From Escallonia rubra (Eukaryota; Streptophyta; Magnoliopsida; Escalloniales; Escalloniaceae): a stretch of 64,000 nucleotides of DNA. Within the stretch, counting starts at the first letter, position 1; the number at the start of each line of letters is the position of its first letter. The notes under the pieces were generated by a model. The model did not search any database. It saw only the letters and a list, made by a program, of their open reading frames with translations, and was not told where the DNA came from. Positions 44,941 to 55,787 of the stretch are shown piece by piece. The translations under genes were made by a program, and so were the position numbers. The stretch lies in NCBI GenBank assembly GCA_033065855.1, contig JAVXUO010001523.1:1-64000 (forward strand), in the 5' to 3' direction.

Positions 44941-45728
44941 CACTATAATAGAAATTCTCAAAATTGCTACAATGTTAACAAAATGGAGATATATAGGACC
45001 CTTTTAGGAAATAGTAAAACATATGGACATTAAGTTTAATAAATATTGGGAGAAATTTGCCTGTTATTTTTACTGTCGCCACTTGTTTGGATCCATGTTA
45101 AAGTTGCATGGCGCGAATGTCTCGATAGTAAAAATATCCAGACTAATGTGCTACACAGATGAGGCCACAACCGATCTTAGAAAGAAAGTGAGCGCGACAT
45201 TTAAGGATCCGTATAACCTATATCAAAATTTCACTGACGTGCGCGGGTGAGCTACATCGTCGAGCGGTGAAATATATTATGGGTCATATGTTAAGGGCCT
45301 TGAACATCTAGTGGCAAGACAACTACCAGTGAAAGATACTTCTAGTTCTGCAGATTCGTCTATTTTTTTCTTTTTTAATGAAACTGGTTTATATGCAGAT
45401 ACTAATCATTATTCTTCTTTACAAATGGAAGAACAGATGAATTTTAATTTATTTAATTTTTTGAAAACAAAATGAAAAAATTTATAAAATTTTATCCCAA
45501 ATTGTCCAGGATGTACTATCGGTGCAAGCTTCCACGGTTGCTTCAGAGTTAGCATTTTCAGCAAGCGAGAGGATGTTGGATGGCAGGAGGAGTCGTCTTA
45601 ACCCCGAGTTACTCGAGTTATATATATGTTGGAAGAATTATCTTGATGCAAAATACCGCAAGGAAGATAAACCGATTGATAATAGGAAGAACAACGGTTC
45701 GAGCGTCGAAGATCTTATGGATGATTAG
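44941..45728 (+). pseudogene. hAT transposase, C-terminal part with dimerisation domain
   Basis: MDIKFNKYWEKFAC (45023) matches the 'M..KFdKYW....' segment of hAT proteins. VQASTVASELAFSASERMLD, RRSRLNPELLELYICWKNYL and D (45515-45660) is the hATC dimerisation domain, with its 'p.sTVaSEsaFS..gr.ld..Rs.L.p...e.l.c.kdwl' signature. Frames change between the two blocks. Confidence 0.88.
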
Positions 45729-45889
45729 GTAGTTTCATTTTCTTTTCCTTTTCTCAAGTTTTTTGAATAAATTATTTTCAAACAAATTAAGTGTATTTAA
45801 AGTAAACAATGCACATAAGCATGTGGCTATTTAGTATTTACAAGCAAAATATATATTTTCCCCACTTTTATTGAAAAATTATTCCTTTA

Positions 45890-45908
45890 TATATATATAT
45901 ATATATAT
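45890..45908. repeat. (TA)n flank of Pack-MULE 2
   Basis: Short TA tract at the left edge. The right edge continues into (TA)n at 53411-53456. Confidence 0.9.
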
Positions 45909-46604
45909 GAGTAAATTACACACGACACCCTTGAGATTTGCCCCATACTACACACAGCTCTGCCTGAGTATTTTTACTACACTAAGTTACATATTTCTAT
46001 TTTTCTGTTAACAGAGTTAACAAAATTAATGCAAGGATGGTCATACCCCTGATAAACAAGTTAATTTACCCCTCTCTCTCACACACGCACGCGCGCCGAC
46101 AGCATCCTTTGGACTGCCACACCCACTGCCGGCGAAGCCACGAGCCACCAAAAAAATAGCAACAACAAAGCCACCGTTTCTCACATCCATAGCCGAAAAG
46201 ATAAAACAAAAAATTAATGCAAATGAGTAGGGTCTCTCAGTTATGCTGAACTTTGAGCAGATGCCACTTGAGGGTCTATCTTTATTCCAGATTCTACATT
46301 TCCATATTTACTCAATTGTAGTATTGATAACAAACCCATCAGCTGATTTTGATGTATCGGATAGACAATGAACCCAACAGCACCACGCTCTTCTCTGGAA
46401 GTAGCGTCCCCATCCCCTTCTTTGAAGGCTTTTCTGGTGTACTTCCCTTCCACCATTTCCAGCTTCTTCTCAGCTTTGTATCCCTGTTAACATCAACATC
46501 ATCCCCAACTAATCCAACCTCTTCTCTCTGAACCTTTGACCTCACCTACTTCTTGACAAAACATTCAATATTCCTTACATCTTCAGACAACCTCACTCGT
46601 CTCC

Positions 46605-48083
46605 TTGGCATTGATGGCAAACCTTCAACAACAATCTGATCTGGACAAAATCATCACCAAAACCAACCAACTGCACTGTGAAGACTCCATTGAACTGGAA
46701 AATGACGATACCAATGCCAACAAAGAATCCTCCCTCATGCTCCTTGCAAAAATCATCAGTCTCAAGAAACAAAACAACAAAGCTGTCCAAAATATCCTTT
46801 CCAATGTGTGGAACCCAACCAAAGGTATGAAAATACTACTCCTGGAAGACAACACTTAATGTATTGCCTTCAATCACGAATGGGATCGTTCCAGGATTCT
46901 AGATTCAAGACCTTGGTCCATCATGAGCTCCAATTTGGTAGTGAGAGACTAGCATCCAAATCTGACTATGAAGGAAATTGAATTCAACCTCTCCCCCTTC
47001 TGGCTCAGAATCTGTGGTCTTCCACCCAATCAAATGACAAAGCTAAATGCAGAGAAAATTGCAGAAAAAATAGGGACTTTGAAGGAAATTGATTTCACCT
47101 CCAACGGCCAAATATCCTGGTTCAAATTCCTGCGAATCAGAGTGGAAATTGACGTCAGCAAACCTCTCCACACAGGTTTTAGGAGAAACAAAGACCCACA
47201 ATCAAAAGCTTGGATTAATCTCCAATATGAGCGTCTTTCTGATTTTTGCTTTAACTGCGGAAAATTAGGACACGTGCTCCGAAATTGCCTGAATCCGCTG
47301 TTGACCAAACCTGAAAATTCATCAAGTCCCTACGGTCCTTGGTTGAGAGCCGGATACACAGATACCATACCGCCGGAAGCAGAATGGAATCCGTCAATAT
47401 TCACAGGTGAGATCTTCCAAGACCACTCTGTTCACCATATTATCACAGCTCAATCAACCCCTGCTTCCCCTCAACAACCTGAATCGGGAGTTGACCGAAA
47501 TTTCATGGTTACATCTGCTCCTCTCCGATCAAACTCTCATGCCTCTGACAGCACACATCCCCACATCGCCTCAAAAACTGTACCATAACTCTCCACCACA
47601 AAAAACAACCACCAAAAAACCCAACCCGACATTGTCATAGCCGAGCCACCCTCCTCTGACACACATCTAACCAGCATCAATCAAACCATCCCTTTTTTCC
47701 CCAACTTCAAACCCCTCAACCTGTTGGAATCTATATCTAACTCTACAGATTTAGTTCCCCCCTCATCTGATGATGCGACTCCCTCCAAACCAAACCCAAA
47801 GCGCAAAATTATTCATGATGAAGTCCAAAGCCCAAAAAAGCCCAAAATTTCTCTTGACCCAATGGACCCCTTACCTCTGTGTCAAAACCCCCAGCCCAAA
47901 TCTGCACCACTACCCAAACCAAAAAAAGCCCCCTCCAAACTCACCACTCCTAGAACCCCGAGAGCAAACCAGTTTAAAAAACTCAAAGACCAAGCTAGAA
48001 AACCAAATGCAGTGTCGTTCTCCCTCGAAGCACCTCCTTCTTCTGGGGCAGCAAGCAGTTGCTTGGCCCCGGAACCACCATGA
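46605..48083 (+). pseudogene. LINE ORF1 (gag-like, DUF4283 and zinc knuckle)
   Basis: One frame spans about 490 codons but is broken by stops near 46858, 46950 and 47586. The N-terminal half resembles DUF4283 of plant LINE ORF1 (NHEWDRSRILDSRPWSIMSS and FWLRICGLPPNQMTKLNAEK). CFNCGKLGHVLRNC near 47247-47289 is a CX2CX4HX4C zinc knuckle expected to bind RNA. The C-terminal part (from 47724) is Pro/Lys/Ser-rich. The stop near 46950 replaces a Trp codon, consistent with simple decay. Confidence 0.9.
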
Positions 48084-51000
48084 TCATACAAGCCTGGAAC
48101 GTCAGAGGGCTTGGGCGTGCCGCGCGCGTCAGGGCCCTCAAAAAGGATGTCAGAACGTTAAATTCTGACATTCTATTCCTCTCTATAACTCTTTCTCACT
48201 CTGATTATCTCACCCCCATTCTTAATTCTCTTGGCTTCTATAATCTGTGTTTCGTTCCACCCTCTGGAACAAAAAAGTTGGCAGGAGGTCTCTGCCTTGC
48301 ATGGAAAAATGGAGTAGACTTGGAAATCACCCTCCAAAACTGTAATATCATCAATGCGTTAGTTTTCTCAGACCCCCCTTGCAATCCGTGGATGCTCTCG
48401 GCCATCTACGGACCTCCCCACTGGGGGAACAAAAGACAATTCTGAGAAGACTTGGATGTTATAGCAAACTCTTTTCCAGGACCTTGGATCTGCCTGGGAG
48501 ACTTTAATGCAGTAGCAAACCAAATGGAAAAGAAAGGCGGTCGTCCAGTTCAATCATCATCTGCAGGTGGGATAGGTGGATTCATCAACAATAACCATCT
48601 TCTGGACCTCGGCTTCTCTGGCAACCCTTTCACTTGGAGCAATAACAGACCGTTAACTACAAATATCAAGGAAAGGCTGGATAAAGCTTATGTGAATATT
48701 CTTTGGAGAACTCTTTTCCCGGATGTTTCTGTGACTCATCTTCCTGGGAAGAGTTCCGATCATCTCCCAATTGTTATCAAGACTCACAAGAATAATTCTC
48801 CAAAACCGAGACCGTTCAGATTCGAAGCAGCCTAGACCAGAGATCCCACTTCTCATCATATTGTCAAATCATCTTGGAGAAACTCTGTTACAGGTAACCA
48901 AGGAGCAATTTTGAGTAAGAAGACATCCATCACCAGTACAAATCTTCAGAAATGGAATATCACTCATTTCGGCCACATTCAAACCAAAATCAAAGTGCTC
49001 ACTCAGAAACTAGATTCCATCCAACAAATGGAACCTTCAGTTAGAAATCTGGAGCTCGAAAAAAGCATTAAGGCAGAGATAGATGAACAATGTAAACGGG
49101 AAGAATGGTTATGGCATCAAAAATCAAGGATAAAATGGCGATGCGACGGAGATTTAAATACCAAGTTTTTTCATCTCAGCACTTTGATGAGAAGAAGAAG
49201 GAACTCCATCGACTTCATAAAAAACTTGGATGGAAGATGGATATCCAACAGAGATGAAATAAGGGAATGCTTAAACGACAATTTTCAAAAATTGTTTCTC
49301 ACAACAGACCCGATAATCCCCTCTGATCTAGATGGTCTGATAACTCCAGTATTATCGGAAGAAGACATAATTTCGCTCTGTGCTATCCCCTCGATGGATG
49401 AAATCGCCAAAACTCTGAAATTCTTCAATCCTCTCAAAGCCCCGGGTCCTAATGGAATGCCTGCCTTATTCTACCAAACATACTGGGATACAGTGAAAGT
49501 GGATGTTTGCAAGAATATTTAAGACTTCTTCATAAATTGCTCAAATCTCCAAGATCTCGACCACACAAACCTTGCATTGATTCCCAAAATCATTACCCCT
49601 ACCAAGGCTGAACATTTTTGCCCGATTAGCCTTTGCAACGTGGTTTATAAGGCTATTTCCAAAATCTTGGCAAACAAATTGAAACCTCTTCTTGCTAAAC
49701 TAATTTCGCCGCTTCAAGCAGCTTTGTTCCTGGAAGGCTCATAAATGATAATAGCATCATTGTCCAAGAACTCTGGCACACTATGAGAAGGAAAAAAAGG
49801 CGGGATTAATGGCTATCAAGATTGATATGGAGAAAGCCTACGACAAAGTAGAGTGGCCGTTTGTTATTTCAGTCTTAAGAAATTTCAGTTTTCCTCAGAT
49901 TTGGATCAATTGGGTGAACCAATGCATTTCCACCACAAGTTTCTCAACTTTGCTCAATGGAATTCCGTACGGCTTCATCAAACCACAAATAGGGATCCGT
50001 CAGGGAGATCCGTTATCCCCTTTTCTCTTCATTGTTACTTCTGAAATCATCACAAGACTTATTCTTAGAGAAGAAGAAAAGGGTAATATCCATGGAATCA
50101 AGGCAAGCAGGGGAAGTCCTTCCATCTCGCACCTTTTATTTGCTGACGATTTGTTCATTTTCTGTAGGGCTAACATTACAGAAGCAAATCATGTTGGTAG
50201 GTGTCTTGAAACCTACAACGCATGGTCCGGCCAATGTGTAAATAAGGAAAAGTCCCAGATCCATTTCAGTAAATCGACAGGCAACAGTGTTATCCGTGAT
50301 ATTTGTCGAGCATTGAACTTCCGGAAAGTGACACAAACAGCAAAATATTTAGGTCTGCCTTTGTTTACAAACCTGTCAAAGAAGAAAGCTTTCGCCGGAG
50401 TAGTGGAAAGAGTTGAAAAAAGGCTTGCAAGTTGGAAATCAAGACTTCTTTCTCATGCAGGACGAGCAACCCTAATCAAAACAAGTGCAATGACAATCCC
50501 CACTTACATAATGTCTAATTTTGTGCTACCCAAACAGATCACCAACAAGCTGGACAAATGCCTTAGACAATTTTGGTGGGGATTCAAGAATGATGGTGCA
50601 CATCACTACCATCCCAAGGCATGGGATTCCATATGCATTCCAAAATCGAAGGGCGGATTGGGCTTCAAGAAAATGCAGGACTTTAATATGGCTCTTATAG
50701 CCAAATCAGGTTGGTCTCTAATCACCAAACCAGATTCCCTTTGGTCTAAAATCATGAATGCTAAATATTTGCGAGGAACGCCTTTTCTTGCTCATACCCC
50801 GAAGCCTTCAGCATCATGGACTTGGAAAGGTTTATGCAAAAGTCAAAAACTTCTAGGCAAAGGTCTGGGCTATATCATTAGGGATGGTACATCCACAAAC
50901 ATTTGGAAGGACTCTTGGATCCCATTCCCTGAAGGTTTCAAGCCAGCACAAACCATGGCAAACAATCCCAATATTTCACTAGTTGCTGATCTCATTTCTC

Positions 51001-52168
51001 CTACTGATAGAAGCTGGGACGTGCCAAAGCTGCAGATGTTATTTGACTCCCCCACCATGGAAGCTATCATGAAAATCCTAATCCCATCAAGACAAACCCA
51101 AGACATCATAGCTTGGACCCCCAACAAAAAAGGCAATTTCACTACCAAATCTGCCTATCTTAAAGACAATGAGCTAAAGTTTGTTCTAAACCCAGCCTTC
51201 CCGCCTCTTTTCTGGGAAAAAGTGTGGTCAGCAAAAGTCATGGAACGCCATAAAATCTTGATTTGGAGAATTGCTTGGAATATCCTTCCCCTCCGGCAAT
51301 CAATGGCAAAGCATAACCCGGATATTGACTCAAGTTGTCCCCTCTGTGCTCATCCTTCAGAAACAACAACTCATTTGTTCTTATCTTGCAACATGACAAG
51401 ACTTTTATGGGCAGCTTCCCCTTCTGGATTCCGACCTCTGCAAGGCATGGATAGCCCAATCCAATGGCTGGAGTTCATAATGAAACCCCCAGGACTTTCC
51501 TCTGAAGACCAAATCGGGTACACTATTTTTGCTACGACTCTTTTGGACTTAGTCTGGATGGCAAGGAACAAAAAAATTCATCAACAGCTTACATTTGATC
51601 CCATATCCTTGGGCAATAACATCATAAATTCAGCCCAAAGCTACATTTCAGCGATCGATTCTATCAAAGGTTCAAAGAAATCGACCCCTGTTTGGTCCCC
51701 TCCACCATTTGGATAGTGCAAAATCAATTTTGATGCGGCAATTCGTGGTGATAAAGCTTGTGTAGCTATTATTTGCCGTAACTCAGCTGGGGAATGTGAA
51801 TTTGGGTACACAAAAATAGTGGACACCAGGGTACCGAAACAGCAGAAGCATGGGCAGCTCTTTTTGCCATCAGTACGGCATTGAACCAACAGAAGGTTAA
51901 TGTCATTTTTGAAGGAGATGCGGAGCAAATCATTTTGATGATTACTAACCAAACCTCTCCTTCCTGGAACATCAGAAGTATCGTCGAAGAAGCCAAGAGC
52001 CTTCTTTTACAAATTCCCTCCTGGGACGTTGTTCATTCTCCCAGAATTGCTAATAGAGCAACTCATAATCTTGCTGCTTTAGCTTTTGTTGTCAATCATT
52101 TTGACTATGTTCCTCCTTCTTCCAACCTTTTGTGTAATTTGGAAGAAGATAGGAACATTGTTGTATAG
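48080..52168 (+). pseudogene. LINE ORF2 (endonuclease, reverse transcriptase, zf-RVT, RNase H)
   Basis: The start MIIQAWNVRGLGRAARV at 48080 overlaps the end of ORF1. The APE-type endonuclease (ICLGDFNAV near 48490; SSDHLPIVI near 48755) has stops at 48443 and 48833. The reverse transcriptase has LKAPGPNGMPALFYQ (49436), AIKIDMEKAYDKVEW (49812), GIRQGDPLSPFLFI (49993) and HLLFADDLFIFC (50130), so the usual YADD is FADD. Two frameshifts lie between 49715 and 49800. The zf-RVT block is CPLCAHPSETTTHLFLSC near 51340. A plant-type RNase H ends the protein (NFDAAIRGD at 51727, VVHSPRIANRATHNLAALAF at 52030) and has a frameshift near 51835. Confidence 0.92.
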
Positions 52169-52433
52169 TTTTGTATCCTGTTTTCAGTTGTTTTAATGCT
52201 ATATCCTTTTAACCAAAAAAAAAAAAATCAGCTGATTTTGATGTTCTAATGCATAAAAAGTTCAAGCCTTTTGATAAAAGAAATTCCAGTAGCTACCACA
52301 TGGAAGACTACACACATCATTCTTTAAACTAGGAGAATAAGATGTTAAGCCAGATTGGTTCTAACTGAAACATCACATGATATGTATGTTTCTATTACCA
52401 AATAGTGAACTGCTAGCTGATTGAGGTGCTTAC

Positions 52434-52633
52434 CGGTGATTACAGAGAGGAGGAGACGCTCACACTTCCACAGGAACTCCCAATGTTGGTGGGTTTTCAA
52501 TCCAAGCCTCTGTACAATGTGATCCAAGAATGAAAGTGGGGTGACTGGATTCATCTTCCACCTGAGAGAGTAGAGAGCACCAACAATTCCATTCTCTGAA
52601 AAGTCTTTCGAACACAAACCTTGATTCCTCCAC
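52434..52633 (-). pseudogene. Captured cyclin D3-like exon
   Basis: Read on the minus strand across two small indels: VEESRFVFE, then KTFQRMELLVLSTL, then WKMNPVTPLSFLDHIV, RLGLKTHQHWEFL and CERLLLSVIT. This is the central cyclin-box exon of plant D3-type cyclins, G1/S regulators that pair with CDKA. It ends at an apparent donor (atcaccg^gtaagc) at 52434/52433. The start matches the usual D-cyclin exon boundary before the VEE segment, although the acceptor AG is degenerate. The presence of flanking intron sequence indicates capture from DNA rather than retroposition. Frameshifts mean it cannot make a cyclin. Confidence 0.88.
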
Positions 52634-53408
52634 CCGAGACACCGTTAACCAAATTCACAGTATTTGTCAAACATTTTAACAAACACAAACACTACATTTG
52701 TGAAAACATATGGAATAGCAAAAAAAGACACACTTGCAAGTCCAATAGAAGAGGCACTGTCTCCCTCCTCCCGTATGCATCACATCAATCTTGCACAGCC
52801 CAGATCTATTGCCGCCGCTGCTGGATAACTACTCTCAAGTCGCCGCACCGCCACCATCCGGTTCTTATCCACTATGCCGCTGCCCATGAACCCAGTTAAT
52901 ACCCCCATATCGTAAGTATTACAGAAAAGTGAGAGATTGAGATACATAGGGGAAGAGAAAGAAGTCTGGGCATAAAAAAAAGTTGCAATCGTTTCTCGTC
53001 TTCCTCTGTTTCTCTCTCTGCCTTGCTTGTTTCTTTTTTTTTTTTTCCCCTTATTTGCCTCCGATCTCTGTATCTTTTTTTTTTCTCTCCGATCACCATG
53101 AATTTCTCTGTTTCTCTATGTGTATGTATGGGCCTGTATGTGGGGTGGCGGGCCGTCGGTGGCAATGGCAGGCATCAGTAGCGACGGTAACTAGGCTTTT
53201 TTGTAGCGAGAAAGAGAAGCAGACGATAAGTGTATTTTCGGTATATCATAATAAATTAATGTTGTTCTAATTTTTTCTCACGGTACCCTAATGAAAATGT
53301 GTGTTATGTAACACAATACCAAACTACAGGGGGTGGGGAGTGATAAAAATACTTAGGCAGAGCCGTGAATAGTTTAGGACAAACCTCAAGGGTGCTGTGT
53401 GTAATTTA

Positions 53409-53410
<2 letters not shown>

Positions 53411-53456
<46 letters not shown>
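53411..53456. repeat. (TA)n microsatellite
   Basis: About 23 TA units lie immediately right of Pack-MULE 2, inside the hAT element. Confidence 0.95.
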
Positions 53457-53459
<3 letters not shown>

Positions 53460-53752
53460 AATTCGCCTAAAGCAGCCGATCCCAAGCCCAGATAAAAAGA
53501 TGAGGGCCTATGAACAAATTTATCTAAAATTTAATTTTTCTGCAACATAAAACATGAATAAAAAGAATTTTAAAATTTTTAATTTTTGTTCAGGCCCAGG
53601 CCTGGCCCTAAAGTTAAGGCAGGGCTTAGGTTTGGACAGAGCCAAGATATCCCCAACTCCCCCTGTCAGGGTCGGCCCGGTTCCCACGGCCTAAAGCCCA
53701 GTCTGGCCCGGGCCCAGCGGGCCAGCCAAAGCTCGGCCCATTGATACCACTA
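53457..53752. repeat. hAT right subterminal region
   Basis: Repeated cggcccgg/ggcccag words ('ggcccaggcctggcccta', 'ggcccgggcccagcgggcc') mirror the gggccgggcc-rich left subterminal zone at 41730-41950. Confidence 0.8.
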
Positions 53753-53827
53753 TCCACACGTTGCATGCGAGCAAACTTTATCTAAGTAATCGTGGCCTCA
53801 AATAACAATATCTAACTAAAGAAAATA

Positions 53828-55245
53828 GGGTTAAATACACGTTAGTGCCCTTAAAGTACTCCGAAATCTCACCTGAGGCTCCAAAATTTTATTTTTTTAC
53901 ACATAAAGGTCTATAATTTCAAATTTACAACAAGTAAGGACTTCTGTCCAAATTCCTAACGATATAGTAAAAACCGCTATGGGCAAAATTGTCCGAATAG
54001 GTTTAATTTTGTTCTCTTTCTCTTTTTCAAATTTTCACATTCTTCCTCTTCTTACAGACCCACCCGCCCCCTCACCCACCCCACCCAGCCCGTCCCTTAC
54101 CCAAGCCCCACCGCCGCTTCATCTCAAAGAACACCGACTTTATCTCCACCTCCGCTTTTCCGTTCATCTCAAAGACGACGTGGATGGGAGATTTGAGGAG
54201 GATGAGTTTTTATTGGAGAAGAGCAAGAGCCTGCTCATGGTGGCGTCCAAATCGGCCACCTCACACGAATCCGGAGGGGCTCCGAGATCCTCCACCGACC
54301 CGCCGCCCGACATGGTGGTTGATTTGGCCGGAATCTAGGGTTATGTGCTACGTCAAATCGAGCTCGGGTTTGGGATCGGTGAGACCCAAAGTTCTCGGAT
54401 TTCGGTAGGTTTCATTAGAGAGATTGTTTGCGAGCTGATGAGAAGGAATTACAGCAAGAAAGGCATGAGAGAGAGGTAACCAAAAAGGAATTGATGCGGG
54501 AGAGGGAGAGAGAGAGAGGAGATAAGTGGTTGTGCAAGGGGTTGCTTCTTGCGTGTGCTTTTCTGTCCCACGTGTCGTGCACGACCTCTTTATTGCATAG
54601 TTAGGGATTTTTTGCAATTGGGATGTTTGATGTTTGTGATTTGTTCTTGGTCAGACATTCGTTGGCGGCTAAAGGAGAAGAGACCAGGAGGACGGGGCGC
54701 AATCAGGGTGGGCCGACGATTACGGCGCGGAGGAGGTGGATGTGCTGCTCGTACACGCGCACGTTGATTGTGTCGGGGAGCTGGTCTCGGAGGATTTGCC
54801 ACTCCTTTACGATCTTCTTGTGGACCCCGGTGGAAGGGTTGGCGAAGCAATCGTGGCCGCTCTTCCCAGCAGCGGCGGCGTTGGTGCGGTACCAGTGGTC
54901 GAAGTTGTCGTCGACGAGTTGAATTAGCGAAAGGGGGCAGCAGCTTGTTGTGTCATGGTGGCCATTTGTGCGTGCAGTAGAGTAGGGGGGGAGAGAGAGG
55001 AGAACTGTCAACCCTGAAGGGTTTAATCAAGGGGAGAATTGTCAAAATCTCACACGTGGGTGAAGAATTAAAAAAGAGTACCCATTTTGATCCTCACGGA
55101 TTTATTCCAAAGTTAAAGAATTTGGACGGAAGTTCTTATTTATTGCGAATTTGAAACTAAAGACTTTCGTATGTAAAAAAATAAAATTTTGGATCCTCAA
55201 ATGAGATTTTAGGATACTTTCAGGATATTAACGTGTATTTAACCC
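53828..55245. mobile_element. Pack-MULE 3 with captured PHO2/UBC24-like E2 fragment
   Basis: Long TIRs (about 130 bp) start 'gggttaaatacacgtta' on both arms and share 'ccaaaattttatttttttac' and a 'ttccgtccaaattc'-type block. They are flanked by a perfect 9-bp target duplication, aagaaaata (53819-53827 and 55246-55254), diagnostic of MULEs. The interior has a Pro-rich segment (54050-54330) of unknown origin and a gene fragment on the minus strand (54703-54920). No transposase. It lies 68 bp right of the hAT target duplication, so it is an independent insertion. Confidence 0.92.
54703..54920 (-). pseudogene. Captured E2 ubiquitin-conjugating-enzyme fragment (PHO2/UBC24-class)
   Basis: Minus-strand translation gives LVDDNFDHWYRTNA, HKKIVKEWQILRDQLPDTI and NVRVYEQHIHLLRAVIVGPP. 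This corresponds to the N-terminal part of the UBC fold in large plant E2s of the UBC23-26/PHO2 group: '(V)tD..sDHhy...', 'kri..EWkiLek.LPetI.VRvYE.RmdLLRAviiGa.GTPYhdgLF'. It stops just before the GTPYH segment, so the catalytic Cys region is absent. PHO2 acts in phosphate homeostasis, but I cannot say which family member was the donor. The open frame extends upstream (to 55011) into non-homologous sequence. Confidence 0.75.
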
Positions 55246-55254
55246 AAGAAAATA

Positions 55255-55785
55255 TCATTCTCATGTTAAAAGTATCCATATCAAAGTATAACTCTACGAA
55301 ACTTAAAAAAATGTCTTAAAACAATCACATAATTGCACATTAATTTGTCGATTCCTATATAATAATCGTGTACTATATCAACGATTAAAACCATGTTCAT
55401 ATAGAATATTTGACACAAATATTAAAGGGTGACGTAAATATTTTTTGCCATCAAAGAAAAAGTTACTATCAATTTTGCATTCTAAAATTAAACATTTACA
55501 TGAGCACTGTCGTTAGGAGGATCATTTCCACGTCAAAGAACACCGAACAAAAAGTTTCTACATTAGGAACCTGATAGTCATAAACAAAAATTCCAAGAAT
55601 AGTGCTGCTACACATTGAAAAGTCAAACATTCTTTACGTCACTTTTACTTTTAAAGCCCTTTTATTTTCGGCATCAGACGATGCAACATATCAAAAGGCA
55701 CTCGAGCATAAGCAAATGGGAAAACATGAAAAGTCAAACATTCTTAACGTGATTAACTCCATGAAAAAACTTCATAACTTTACAA
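55255..55785. other. Spacer, nothing recognised
   Basis: AT-rich sequence containing two copies of 'gaaaagtcaaacattctt(t/a)acgt' at about 55616 and 55728 (period about 112 bp). No gene is seen. Confidence 0.4.
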
Positions 55786-55787
55786 AG

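Larger units (their letters stand above)
46356..52226 (+). mobile_element. Full-length plant L1-type LINE (5.87 kb), inactive
   Basis: Flanked by a perfect 18-bp target duplication, atcagctgattttgatgt, at 46338-46355 and 52227-52244, with a poly(A) tail at 52215-52226. It contains ORF1 (46605-48083) and ORF2 (48080-52168), encoding an endonuclease, reverse transcriptase, zf-RVT and RNase H. In-frame stops and frameshifts show that it can no longer move. Because it interrupts Pack-MULE 2, it inserted after that element. Confidence 0.95.
45909..53410. mobile_element. Pack-MULE 2 with captured cyclin D3-like exon, split by a LINE
   Basis: TIRs of about 75 bp: the left arm has 'gtaaattacacacgacaccc' then 'ttgagatttg', and the right arm is the inverse of 'gtaaattacacacagcaccc' then 'ttgaggtttg'. 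Both continue through 'ggctctgcct(g/a)agtattttta' (left copy 'agctctgcct'). The arms sit in (TA)n, so the target duplication is masked. Without the inserted LINE the element is about 1.6 kb. The right interior carries a cyclin-D-like exon on the minus strand (52434-52633). The arms resemble those of the intronic MULE ('taattacacc', 'cctgaggtt'), suggesting related families. No transposase is present. Confidence 0.82.
41716..53752 (+). mobile_element. 12-kb hAT element with nested insertions
   Basis: The left end is 'tagagatgtcaaaagggcc' and the right end is the inverse of 'tagtggtatcaatgggcc', followed on both sides by gggccggg-rich subterminal sequence. The 8-bp flanks are cccgcgcg (41708-41715) and tccacacg (53753-53760). 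They differ only by transitions, as expected if an original CpG-rich duplication decayed by deamination. The interior holds a broken hAT transposase (42447-45728, plus). Two later insertions lie inside: a 5'-truncated LINE (43749-44927) and a MULE (45909-53410) that itself contains a full-length LINE. Removing all insertions leaves roughly 3.4 kb, a normal hAT length. Confidence 0.85.
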
